From NCBI RefSeq assembly GCF_019049285.1, contig NZ_JAGMUL010000120.1:170983-234982 (forward strand): a stretch of 64,000 nt of DNA, written 5' to 3'. The stretch comes from Streptomyces sp. AC550_RSS872. Its GTDB lineage: Bacteria > Actinomycetota > Actinomycetes > Streptomycetales > Streptomycetaceae. The notes under the pieces were generated by a model. That model was given only the letters and a program-made list of their open reading frames with translations. It did no database searches and was not told the origin of the DNA. Below are positions 43,595 through 51,074 of the stretch, piece after piece; positions within the stretch are counted from its first letter, which is position 1; the number at the start of each line of letters is the position of its first letter. The position numbers and the translations under genes are program-made.

Positions 43595-44107
43595 TCAGAT
43601 CTCCTTGACGTACTCGAACGGCTCGCGGCAGGCGCGGCAGCGCCACAGGGACTTGCAGGACGTGGCGGCGAAGCGGGAGGTCTCCTCGGTGTTCGCCGAG
43701 CCGCAGCGCGGGCAGGTGACCGTGTGCCGGGTGGGGGACAGTACGAGCGGGACGGGGCCGCCGGGCGGGGCGGCGGGGCCGGGTGGGGCGATGCCGTGCT
43801 CGGTGAGTTTGCGGCGGCCCGCCGGGGTGATCCAGTCGCTGGTCCACGGCGGGTCGAGGACCGTGCGGATCTCCACGCGCGCGTACCCCGCGTCACGCAG
43901 CCGGGCCGCGACGTCCGCCCGCATCTCGGCCATCGCGGGGCAGCCCGAGTACGTCGGGGTCAGGCTCGCGACCACCGTGCCGTCCTCGGTCAGTTCGACG
44001 TCGCGCAGGACGCCGAGGTCGGCCAGGCTGAGCATGGGCAGCTCGGGGTCCGGCACCTGCTCGGCGATGTGCCGGGCGCGCCGGGCGTCGCGGAGGGTCG
44101 TCACCAT
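43595..44107 (-). CDS. paaD: Phenylacetyl-CoA epoxidase assembly factor PaaD
   Basis: The 170-residue protein has an N-terminal MIP18/DUF59 domain (VPDPELPMLSLADLGVLRDV, then TPTYSGCPAMAEMRADVAAR) and a C-terminal zinc-ribbon-like part (TCPRCGSANTEE ... WRCRACREPFEY). PaaD is thought to help assemble the iron centres of the complex. ATG 44107 overlaps the paaC stop by 7 bases. Confidence 0.95.
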   Translation of the reverse strand: MVTTLRDARRARHIAEQVPDPELPMLSLADLGVLRDVELTEDGTVVASLTPTYSGCPAMAEMRADVAARLRDAGYARVEIRTVLDPPWTSDWITPAGRRKLTEHGIAPPGPAAPPGGPVPLVLSPTRHTVTCPRCGSANTEETSRFAATSCKSLWRCRACREPFEYVKEI

Positions 44108-44928
44108 GTCGCCTCCGGGTGGGCCCGGGCCACGCCCTGCAACTCGGCCAGCAGCGGGGCGAGATGCTCGGTGTGCTCGCCGTCGCGGCCGGATCCGGGC
44201 AGCGGGCGGTACACCGGCATGGGCAGACCGGCGGCCCGGGTGACCTGGCGCAGGACGGCGACGACGTCGTCGCGTACGTCGAAGGCGGTGAACAACTCGC
44301 CCAGGTAGGGCGCCACTTGCTCCAGGGCCTTGCGGGTCCGGCGGTGGGACTCCTCCGTGCCGTCTCCCAGCCGTACCGTCCACTCCGCCGCGTACTGCCG
44401 GTGGTAGGCCAGCTCCTTGACGCCCTTCGCGGCGATCGCGGCGAGCACGGGGTCCGGGTGGGACGCCAGTCGCTCGAAGTGGGCGAGGCGCCAGCTGGAG
44501 AGGACCAGGAGCCGTACGATCGAGAACGCGAAGTCTCCGCCCGGTACTTCGGACAGGCGTACGTTGCGGAAGTCGCCGGCGTCGCGGAAGTAGGCGTAGG
44601 CGTCCTCGTCGCGGCCGGTGCCGTCGGCCTGGCCGGCCCGGGAGTAGAGCAGGCGGGCCTGGCCGAGGAGGTCGAGGCCGATGTTGGCCAGCGCCACCTC
44701 CTCCTCCAGCTCGGGCGCGCGGGTGATCCACTCGGCGAGGCGCTGGGCCGAGACCAGGGCGTCGTCGGCCAACGCGACGCAGACGGCGGCCAGTTCACCG
44801 GCGTCGACGCCCTCGGGCACGGTGGTGTCCACGCCGTGCAGCGGGTCCTCGAAGCCGGTGCCGTAGGCCCAGCGGGCGTCGTCCTCGTGTCCCTCGGCGA
44901 GGGTCATGTAGACGTGGTCGTCACTCAT
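44101..44928 (-). CDS. paaC: Phenylacetyl-CoA epoxidase subunit PaaC
   Basis: The 275-residue ferritin-like structural subunit pairs with PaaA. Recognisable blocks are LADDALVSAQRLAEWITRAP, EEVALANIGLDLLGQARLLY, FSIVRLLVLSSWRLAHFERL and AYHRQYAAEWTVRLGDGTEE. PaaC keeps the fold but is not the catalytic di-iron subunit. The gene starts 10 bases after paaB. Confidence 0.95.
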   Translation of the reverse strand: MSDDHVYMTLAEGHEDDARWAYGTGFEDPLHGVDTTVPEGVDAGELAAVCVALADDALVSAQRLAEWITRAPELEEEVALANIGLDLLGQARLLYSRAGQADGTGRDEDAYAYFRDAGDFRNVRLSEVPGGDFAFSIVRLLVLSSWRLAHFERLASHPDPVLAAIAAKGVKELAYHRQYAAEWTVRLGDGTEESHRRTRKALEQVAPYLGELFTAFDVRDDVVAVLRQVTRAAGLPMPVYRPLPGSGRDGEHTEHLAPLLAELQGVARAHPEATW

Positions 44929-44938
44929 TCCCTCTCCT

Positions 44939-45244
44939 TCAGATGTGCGGGACGTCGTCGGGGATGTCGTAGAACGTCGGGTGGCGGTAGACCTTGTCGG
45001 CGCTCGGCGCGAAGAACGGGTCCTTCTCGTCGCGTGTGGAGGCGGCGATGTGCTCGGAGCGCACGACCCAGATGCTGACGCCCTCGTTGCGGCGCGTGTA
45101 CAGGTCGCGCGCGTGGGTGAGCGCCATCCGGTCGTCGGCGGCGTGCAGCGACCCCACGTGGACGTGGTTGAGCCCGCGCTTGCCGCGCACGAACACCTCG
45201 TACAGCGGCCAGTCCTGCTTCCCGGACGATTTCTCGGAGGTCAT
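44939..45244 (-). CDS. paaB: Phenylacetyl-CoA epoxidase subunit PaaB
   Basis: The 101-residue small subunit bridges PaaAC units. It shows the standard WPLYEVFVRGKRGLNHVHVG opening and the LYTRRNEGVSIWVVRSEHI core, ending KVYRHPTFYDIPDDVPHI. ATG 45244 overlaps the paaA stop by 4 bases, so translation is coupled. Confidence 0.96.
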   Translation of the reverse strand: MTSEKSSGKQDWPLYEVFVRGKRGLNHVHVGSLHAADDRMALTHARDLYTRRNEGVSIWVVRSEHIAASTRDEKDPFFAPSADKVYRHPTFYDIPDDVPHI

Positions 45245-46218
45245 GCCACCGCTCCCTTCTCCGCGCGGGCGGCCTGCTTGGCCGCGTGGGCGGTGGCCGC
45301 CTCCCGTACCCACGCGCCCTCCTCGTGGGCGCTTCTGCGCCGCCGCATCCGCTGGTCGTTGCACGGCCCGTCGCCCTTGATGACCCGCATCAGCTCGTCC
45401 CAGTCGGGGGTGCCGAAGTCGTGGTGACCGCGCTCGGCGTTCCAGCGCAGTTCGGGGTCGGGCAGGGTGACGCCCAGCTTCTCGGCCTGCGGGACGGTCA
45501 TGTCGACGAAGCGCTGACGCAGCTCGTCGTTGCTGTGCCGCTTGATCTTCCAGGCCATCGACTGCGCGGAGTTGGGCGAGGAGTCGTCGGGCGGGCCGAA
45601 CATCATCAGGGACGGCCACCACCAGCGGTTCACCGCGTCCTGCACCATCTCGCGCTGGGCCTCGGTGCCGCGCATCATCGTCATCAGCAGCTCGTAGCCC
45701 TGCCGCTGGTGGAAGGACTCCTCCTTGCAGATCCGCACCATCGCGCGCGCGTACGGCCCGTAGGAGCTGCGGCACAGCGGCACCTGGTTGCAGATCGCCG
45801 CGCCGTCCACGAACCAGCCGATCACTCCGACGTCGGCGAAGCTCACGGTCGGGTAGTTGAAGATCGAAGAGTACTTCTGACGGCCCTCGATGAGCCGGTT
45901 CGTCAGCTCCGCTCTGTCGGTGCCCAGGGTCTCCGCCGCCGAGTACAGATACAGCCCGTGTCCGGCCTCGTCCTGCACCTTCGCGAAGAGGATCGCCTTG
46001 CGTCGCAGGGAGGGCGCCTTGGTGATCCACTCCCCCTCCGGCTGCATGCCGATGATCTCCGAGTGGGCGTGCTGCGCGATCTGGCGGATCAGCGTCCTGC
46101 GGTAGCCGTCGGGCATCCAGTCCCGCGGCTCGATCCGCTGGTCGCGCGCGATCGTCGCGTCGAAGTGCTCCTGGAGTCCCCCCAGCGGGGGCGCCTCGGC
46201 GGCGTGTGATGTCGTCAT
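45241..46218 (-). CDS. paaA: Phenylacetyl-CoA epoxidase catalytic subunit PaaA
   Basis: The 325-residue di-iron oxygenase subunit epoxidises the ring of phenylacetyl-CoA, the committed step of aerobic phenylacetate catabolism. Metal-binding helices carry KVQDEAGHGLYLY and RICKEESFHQRQGY, each with the Glu-x-x-His pattern. The ATG at 46218 is preceded by GGGGAAG; the frame to 46326 runs into the operator region and is not used. It is first in the operon. paaK, paaZ, paaGHJ and a paa regulator are absent from the window, so the rest of the pathway must be encoded elsewhere. Confidence 0.96.
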   Translation of the reverse strand: MTTSHAAEAPPLGGLQEHFDATIARDQRIEPRDWMPDGYRRTLIRQIAQHAHSEIIGMQPEGEWITKAPSLRRKAILFAKVQDEAGHGLYLYSAAETLGTDRAELTNRLIEGRQKYSSIFNYPTVSFADVGVIGWFVDGAAICNQVPLCRSSYGPYARAMVRICKEESFHQRQGYELLMTMMRGTEAQREMVQDAVNRWWWPSLMMFGPPDDSSPNSAQSMAWKIKRHSNDELRQRFVDMTVPQAEKLGVTLPDPELRWNAERGHHDFGTPDWDELMRVIKGDGPCNDQRMRRRRSAHEEGAWVREAATAHAAKQAARAEKGAVA

Positions 46219-46235
46219 CGATACCAGCTTCCCCA

Positions 46236-46285
46236 ACCGACCATTCGTTCGGTACCAGTGTGACTGGTTTCCTCTGACGGAGCAA
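46236..46285 (-). promoter_or_regulatory. paa operon promoter with two adjacent operator-like dyads
   Basis: On the minus strand TTGCTC (46280-46285) and CACACT (46257-46262), 17 bases apart, could be -35 and -10. Dyad 1 is ACCAGT-GTG-ACTGGT (46254-46268) and overlaps the -10. Dyad 2 spans 46236-46253 with outer arms ACCGA and TCGGT and lies just downstream. TetR-type PaaR repressors of actinobacteria use ACCG...CGGT-type sites, so regulation by a distant PaaR is plausible. Confidence 0.5.
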
Positions 46286-46304
46286 GACCTTGCGCCCCCA
46301 CGAA

Positions 46305-46344
46305 GAACGGCCCAGGGCACCCCCATGGGGTACCTGGGCCGTTC
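46305..46344 (-). terminator. Strong terminator hairpin after the eCIS operon
   Basis: GAACGGCCCAGG (46305-46316) and CCTGGGCCGTTC (46333-46344) pair perfectly over 12 bases. The loop contains the palindrome CCCCATGGGG. It lies 21 bases beyond the stop of the last eCIS gene and insulates it from the paa promoter. Confidence 0.85.
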
Positions 46345-46365
46345 GGCTCGCCCGAGCCCTCACCC

Positions 46366-47256
46366 TCACACGTCGGGCACCTTCAGCTTGTCCCAGCTGA
46401 CCTTGCCGGGTATGCCGTCCGCGTCCTTGCCCTTGAAACCGAGCTTCTGCTGCCAGGCGGCGTAGGAGCGGCGGTCGGCCTCGGTCCACTCCGGGGTCGG
46501 GCCCTCCTCGTAGCGGCCGCACCCCTCGGCGACCAGGCGGCGGCCCATGGCCGTGATGATCGGCGACTTCCGGCCGGTGTGGAAGAAGCCGCTGCCGGGG
46601 AACGGCACGTACTTCGGCTTGGGCACGGGCTTCGGGTCGGGGGTGGTGTCACCGCCTCCACCGCCGCCCTTCAGCCGCTGCGCTATGCGCTTTCGCATCC
46701 CGTCCATCGTGAAGCCGCGCGGGTCCGTCTTGCCCGGCTGCCACTCCTTGTGGCCGATGACCGAGCGCTCGCTCCAGCCATGGTGCCGGCAGATCGCGGC
46801 AGAGACCTTCTCGATGGCCTCCTTCTGCGCCTCGGGCCAGGGGTCCTTGCCGTCGCCGAGGTTGATGCACTCGAAGCCGTAGAAGCGGGCGTTGCCGTCG
46901 GTGTCGGCCTCGTTGTCGTGCGGGAGCTTCGACTCGTTGATCACGGCGCGCAGGACGTCGCTGTCGCCGAGTCCGGCGTGGTTGGCGCGGCCGTTGCCGA
47001 CGAGGTGGATCTCGCCCTTCTTGTCGATGACGCCGTGGCACAGCGGGCCGGGCAGGCCGGAGTAGCCGTTGTAGCAGATGTTCACCGAGGCCTCGGTGCC
47101 CTTGGTGACGGTGTGGTGGATCATCACGCCGTTCACCGGGCCCCAGGCGCCCTTGCTGTTGCGGTTGTGGGTGCGCCAGCTGCGCACCTCGTGGACCGTG
47201 AGACCTTCCGCGCGGAGGATCTCCACCATCTTGGACGCGCTCAGGGGCTTGGCCAT
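46366..47256 (-). CDS. eCIS-linked N-acetylmuramoyl-L-alanine amidase (endolysin-like)
   Basis: The 296-residue protein has an Amidase_2/PGRP domain (VNGVMIHHTVTKGTEASVNI, LVGNGRANHAGLGDSDV, VIGHKEWQPGKTDPRGFTMD; Zn ligands among these His residues). A Gly/Pro-Lys linker (residues 198-215) leads to a C-terminal cell-wall-binding module like those of actinophage endolysins (FPGSGFFHTGRKSPIITAMG ... YAAWQQKLGFKGKDADGIPG). No signal peptide is present. It is the last gene of the eCIS operon and overlaps the DUF6519 stop (TGATG). It may be particle-borne or released on lysis. Confidence 0.85.
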   Translation of the reverse strand: MAKPLSASKMVEILRAEGLTVHEVRSWRTHNRNSKGAWGPVNGVMIHHTVTKGTEASVNICYNGYSGLPGPLCHGVIDKKGEIHLVGNGRANHAGLGDSDVLRAVINESKLPHDNEADTDGNARFYGFECINLGDGKDPWPEAQKEAIEKVSAAICRHHGWSERSVIGHKEWQPGKTDPRGFTMDGMRKRIAQRLKGGGGGGDTTPDPKPVPKPKYVPFPGSGFFHTGRKSPIITAMGRRLVAEGCGRYEEGPTPEWTEADRRSYAAWQQKLGFKGKDADGIPGKVSWDKLKVPDV

Positions 47257-48809
47257 CACTCGTCTCCTTCCGCCGCCGCCTCCGCATCCGCGGTGGTCTG
47301 CGACCTCCCGCCGGACGGGTCCTCCGCCAGTTGCTCCTCGCGGCGCGCCTGCTCCTCCGCCGCGAGCGTCGCCTCGTCGGCGGCCGGGATGCTGCTGGCC
47401 AGCGGGTTGAAGGCGAGGCGCAGATCGACCGTGCCGCCCTCGCCCTTGACCAGGGCCAGCGGCGCGAAGCCGCGGACGATGCCGGAGGGGGCCTGGAGCA
47501 GCGGGCGGCGCGCTGCGTCCGTGGGCCACTCGACGCGGCCGGTGGCGGTGCGGGCGGGAATGATCCAGTGGTCCCCGGTGCGGTACGTGGCGCCCTTGGC
47601 GAAGTACACCTCGACGCCGTCCTCCAGCGGCAGCCACTCCCCCTCCGCGACCGGCACGGCGCCGCCCTTCAGGGCGGTCGTACGCCCCTTGCGCTTCGGT
47701 CCGCCGTGGTGGTCCCAGCGGCGCAGGAAGGGGTTGAGGTGGGGCAGCCGGCCGACTGACTGGTCGGGCTCGGCGCTGAGGCGGACGCGGCGGCCCGGCA
47801 GGTCCAGTTCCTCGACCCGGAGCAGCGGCAGGGGTTCGAGGCGGGAGGCGTACGCGGTGTCGGTGAGCTCCACGTGGTCGCCGACGTCCAGGTCCAGCTT
47901 GTCGTCGTGGCCGAGGGCGGCCAACTGCACCCAGGTGCCGTCGAGTTCGTCGACCGGGAAGACGACGGAGCCGTTCTCGCGGGACCACTTGAACGTGGCG
48001 TCCTTCGCCTCGCCGCCCGCGTGCACCTCGACGCGGTAGAGCTGGTTCTCGGGGCCTCGGTAGCGGGCGTCGGGCTTGACCAGGCAGGGGTCCTCGTGGG
48101 CGTGGTCGGGTCGCTCGCTGCGGGCGGCCAGGCGCGCGGTGGGGGTGGCCTGCTTCCGCGCCCACTTGTCGAACGCGGCGCGGACGACCTCCTTGGACGG
48201 GTCGGTCTCCTCGATGTCCAGCGCGGCCAGTGACAGCGGCAGCACCTGCCAGACGACCTTCACGCGGGCGGCCGTGTCGGGCATCGCCGCGCCGAGGGCG
48301 ACCTCGCGCAGGGCCGGGTCCTCGGCGGCGGAGACGGCGCGCTCCCAGACGTTCAGGTAGACCACGAACGGCGACGTCGCGGGCGAGGGCAGCCGGTCGC
48401 CCGGCCTCTCCGGGTCGCGGAATCCGTCGGGCTGGTCCCAGTAGGTCCAGTACGCGGGCGGGGCGGCGGCGTCCTGCTCCTGCTCGGCGGTGTCGTCGTC
48501 CGGGACGGGCACGCCGGGCGCCGGGCGGGTCGCGTCGAGAAGGATGCCGTCGACGTAGTAGCGGCCGCCGCGGATGTGCAGCGTGTCGATGTCGTGCTTG
48601 CCGCCCACGTAGTCGATCTTGAACCCGGCGGCGTCGCGCGGCCCGCCGTGCCGGCCGATCAGGTCGGCGGCGAGGGTGCGGGCCTGGTGGAGCTGGATCG
48701 CGGTCTGCTCGTTGATGTCGGCGTCGAGCTGAACACGCCCCTGCTGGGCGACGACCGCCGAGTAGTGCCGTTCCGGGCGGAACGTGAGGCGGGAGAGGTC
48801 AGCGTGCAT
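47256..48809 (-). CDS. DUF6519 domain protein of the eCIS operon
   Basis: The 517-residue protein opens with MHADLSRLTFRPERHYSAVV, then QQGRVQLDADINEQTAI, the mark of DUF6519 proteins that recur in eCIS and related gene sets. The body is beta-rich, and the C-terminus is an Ala/Glu-rich coil. The role is unproven. The position, beside tail-fibre-region proteins, suggests a baseplate-periphery or fibre component. ATG 48809 is 78 bases after the preceding gene. Confidence 0.78.
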   Translation of the reverse strand: MHADLSRLTFRPERHYSAVVAQQGRVQLDADINEQTAIQLHQARTLAADLIGRHGGPRDAAGFKIDYVGGKHDIDTLHIRGGRYYVDGILLDATRPAPGVPVPDDDTAEQEQDAAAPPAYWTYWDQPDGFRDPERPGDRLPSPATSPFVVYLNVWERAVSAAEDPALREVALGAAMPDTAARVKVVWQVLPLSLAALDIEETDPSKEVVRAAFDKWARKQATPTARLAARSERPDHAHEDPCLVKPDARYRGPENQLYRVEVHAGGEAKDATFKWSRENGSVVFPVDELDGTWVQLAALGHDDKLDLDVGDHVELTDTAYASRLEPLPLLRVEELDLPGRRVRLSAEPDQSVGRLPHLNPFLRRWDHHGGPKRKGRTTALKGGAVPVAEGEWLPLEDGVEVYFAKGATYRTGDHWIIPARTATGRVEWPTDAARRPLLQAPSGIVRGFAPLALVKGEGGTVDLRLAFNPLASSIPAADEATLAAEEQARREEQLAEDPSGGRSQTTADAEAAAEGDE

Positions 48810-48887
48810 GAAGGGGGTCCCCCTGGTTCAGGAAAGTGCGGGTAGGGCATACGGCGGCGGCGCGCATGTCATGGCTCATGTCTCGCC

Positions 48888-51074
48888 TCACGTCACGAAG
48901 AAGATCCCGGCGTCCGTGCCCGCCGGGGTGTACTCCGCGAGCCGAGCCCTGAGGCCGTCCTCGCGCTGCGGCCGGTACAGGTCGTGGAAGGCGCCCATCT
49001 CGGCGCCGTCGTCCGAGCCCCGCCGGATCTCCTCGGCACACCGGTCCGCCAACAGGCCGTACCAGGGCGTCCCGTAGCGCTCGGAGGTGAACAACGGCCG
49101 TACGCGACCTGCCTGTTCGGGCCCGGCCAGGTCGGGCTGGCAGCGGTACCGGCGCGGGGTGCGCGACCCGGCCGGAACGTGGCAGTACCGCAGACAGCCG
49201 ATGCCGCGCCGGGCCACGTGCAGCCGGCCGGTGAAGACCGAGTTCTCGGCGGTCTTCACGGCGTGCGTGTGGATCTCGCCGATCACGGTCGTGCGGTGCA
49301 GATGCAGTACGGCATGCGCGTGCCGGCAGTCCGGCGCGGACAGGGCCTCGCGGTCGCTGCCGGTGGCGTCGAGGATGCTGTCCCGGAGGTGGATGTCGAG
49401 GGGGTCCTCGCTTACCTCGTCGCCGATGACCTCGATGGTGCCGAGGATGCTGTGCTCGACCTGGAGGCATGCGGTGGTGCGCTCCAGGACGATGCTGGGC
49501 TCCTCCGGGGAGTGCGGATCGCACTCGGGCTCCAGCGACCAGCCGGGGACGAGCGTGGAGTGCCGTACGACGACCGCGCCCATCGGGCCGGTGACGTTGA
49601 TGCCGCGTCCGGCGACCAGCAGCCCGTCGAGGACGATGCGCGGACGCTCGTGCGGGGCGCAGTCCTCGGACACGGCACGGATGTTGAGGGCGTCGGGGCG
49701 GTTGCTGTACCAGTCGAGCAGGCGGATCACCGGCCGGGTGCCCTCGGCGGCCCGGACCTCGAGGCGGTCGCCGGGGTCGAGATCGAAGTCCAGCTGCTCC
49801 TGGTAGGCGCCGCTGTGTGTGATCTCGATGATGCCGCAAGGGCCGGTCCGGTCGGCTCGGCGGTCGTGCTGCCAGGCCCGGTAGGCGTCCATGATCTGGC
49901 GGTACTGCTGTCCGGGCCCGACGCGGTAGACCTCGGCGTCGGGACGCGGCTCGCGGTCGAGCCGGTCGTACTCGCCGCCGCCCATGTCCGCGGCGGACGC
50001 GTAGTGGTAGTCGACCCAGACGCCCTGCCGGGGCGCCGACCGCGACCCGAACGCGATCCGCCCCAGCTCCGGGTCCACGGCGACCTGACCGCGCCCCGGG
50101 CGGTAACGCCAGTCCGACAGGTCGGCGACCACGATGTCCGACGGCGGCACGGGCTGGTCCTCGCCGTCACGCCGGATGACGAGGCTCTTGCCGGGCCCGT
50201 AGTAGTCGGCGAGCCGGTCGTGGAGCCGGCGGCGGGTGACGAACGCCGGGACGTTGTCGATCGTCGCGATGTGCGTGGGCGACGGCTCCGGGAACGGCTT
50301 GGTGACCAGCGGGGTGTCGTTGCCGAGGATCGAGAAGGTGTAGAGGTTCCGGGCGCGGTCGATGCAGTACGCCGGGGACTGGGTGAGCGAGTGCGCCTTC
50401 AGCCGCCAGACGAAGAGCGCGACTCCTGCCGGCGTCCAACCACCCTGCCGGTGCCGGGAGTTGGCACGGCGCACGTCGACCGTGCGGGCCGTCGCGCCGA
50501 AAGGGCCGCCCGCGAGGTCGAGGGCGGAGTTGTCGCGCAGGTCGACGAGCCGGCCGCGCGTGCCGCGGTGGACGCCTGTGTCGCCGTACAGCTTCACGGG
50601 CTGGGTGTGGGCGACCTGCCGGGACAGCTCGACGGCGCGGGCGGGCCAGCCGGTGACCTGGTCGGAGAGTTCCTCCAGGAGGTGGAGGGTGCCCTTGCGA
50701 CGGCGGTTGGCGACGGTCGCGGCCACGTCGGCGCGCGGGGCGACGGCCTCGGCGAGGGCGGCGCGGCCACCCTCGTGCAGGCCGGTCGTGAGGACCCGCT
50801 CGTACCCGGGCAGGGTGCGGTAACCGACCAGGTCGCCGAGGTACGGCAGCACCCAGGGCGCGGCCGTCTCCACGAACAGGTCCTCGTAGCCCTGCTGGAC
50901 GCCGTCGCGGACCCGGTCGAGCTGCTCGGCGATCACCGCGAGCAGTGCGCGCAGCTGTTCGCCCTCCTCGGTGTCGCGCAGCAGGTGCCAGCGGGGCAGC
51001 AGGGCGGCGAGCCCGTCGGGTTCCCTGGACGTCGTCGCCGGGGAAGCCGTCTCGAACCGGACGTCCGGGGACAT
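48888..51074 (-). CDS. eCIS tail protein with C-terminal beta-helix-like region
   Basis: The 728-residue protein has an N-terminal tail-protein-I-like part (LRALLAVIAEQLDRVRDGVQ, then APWVLPYLGDLVGYRTLP) and a middle part with YKP-free structural repeats. From about residue 400 it has strings typical of right-handed beta-helices (IEITHSGAYQEQLDFDLDPG, PRIVLDGLLVAGRGINVTGP, DIHLRDSILDATGSD, AVLHLHRTTVIGEIHTHAVK). It may attach the fibre or bind a surface. ATG 51074 has GGAGGTCAAGTG upstream and overlaps the previous stop by one base. Confidence 0.8.
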   Translation of the reverse strand: MSPDVRFETASPATTSREPDGLAALLPRWHLLRDTEEGEQLRALLAVIAEQLDRVRDGVQQGYEDLFVETAAPWVLPYLGDLVGYRTLPGYERVLTTGLHEGGRAALAEAVAPRADVAATVANRRRKGTLHLLEELSDQVTGWPARAVELSRQVAHTQPVKLYGDTGVHRGTRGRLVDLRDNSALDLAGGPFGATARTVDVRRANSRHRQGGWTPAGVALFVWRLKAHSLTQSPAYCIDRARNLYTFSILGNDTPLVTKPFPEPSPTHIATIDNVPAFVTRRRLHDRLADYYGPGKSLVIRRDGEDQPVPPSDIVVADLSDWRYRPGRGQVAVDPELGRIAFGSRSAPRQGVWVDYHYASAADMGGGEYDRLDREPRPDAEVYRVGPGQQYRQIMDAYRAWQHDRRADRTGPCGIIEITHSGAYQEQLDFDLDPGDRLEVRAAEGTRPVIRLLDWYSNRPDALNIRAVSEDCAPHERPRIVLDGLLVAGRGINVTGPMGAVVVRHSTLVPGWSLEPECDPHSPEEPSIVLERTTACLQVEHSILGTIEVIGDEVSEDPLDIHLRDSILDATGSDREALSAPDCRHAHAVLHLHRTTVIGEIHTHAVKTAENSVFTGRLHVARRGIGCLRYCHVPAGSRTPRRYRCQPDLAGPEQAGRVRPLFTSERYGTPWYGLLADRCAEEIRRGSDDGAEMGAFHDLYRPQREDGLRARLAEYTPAGTDAGIFFVT

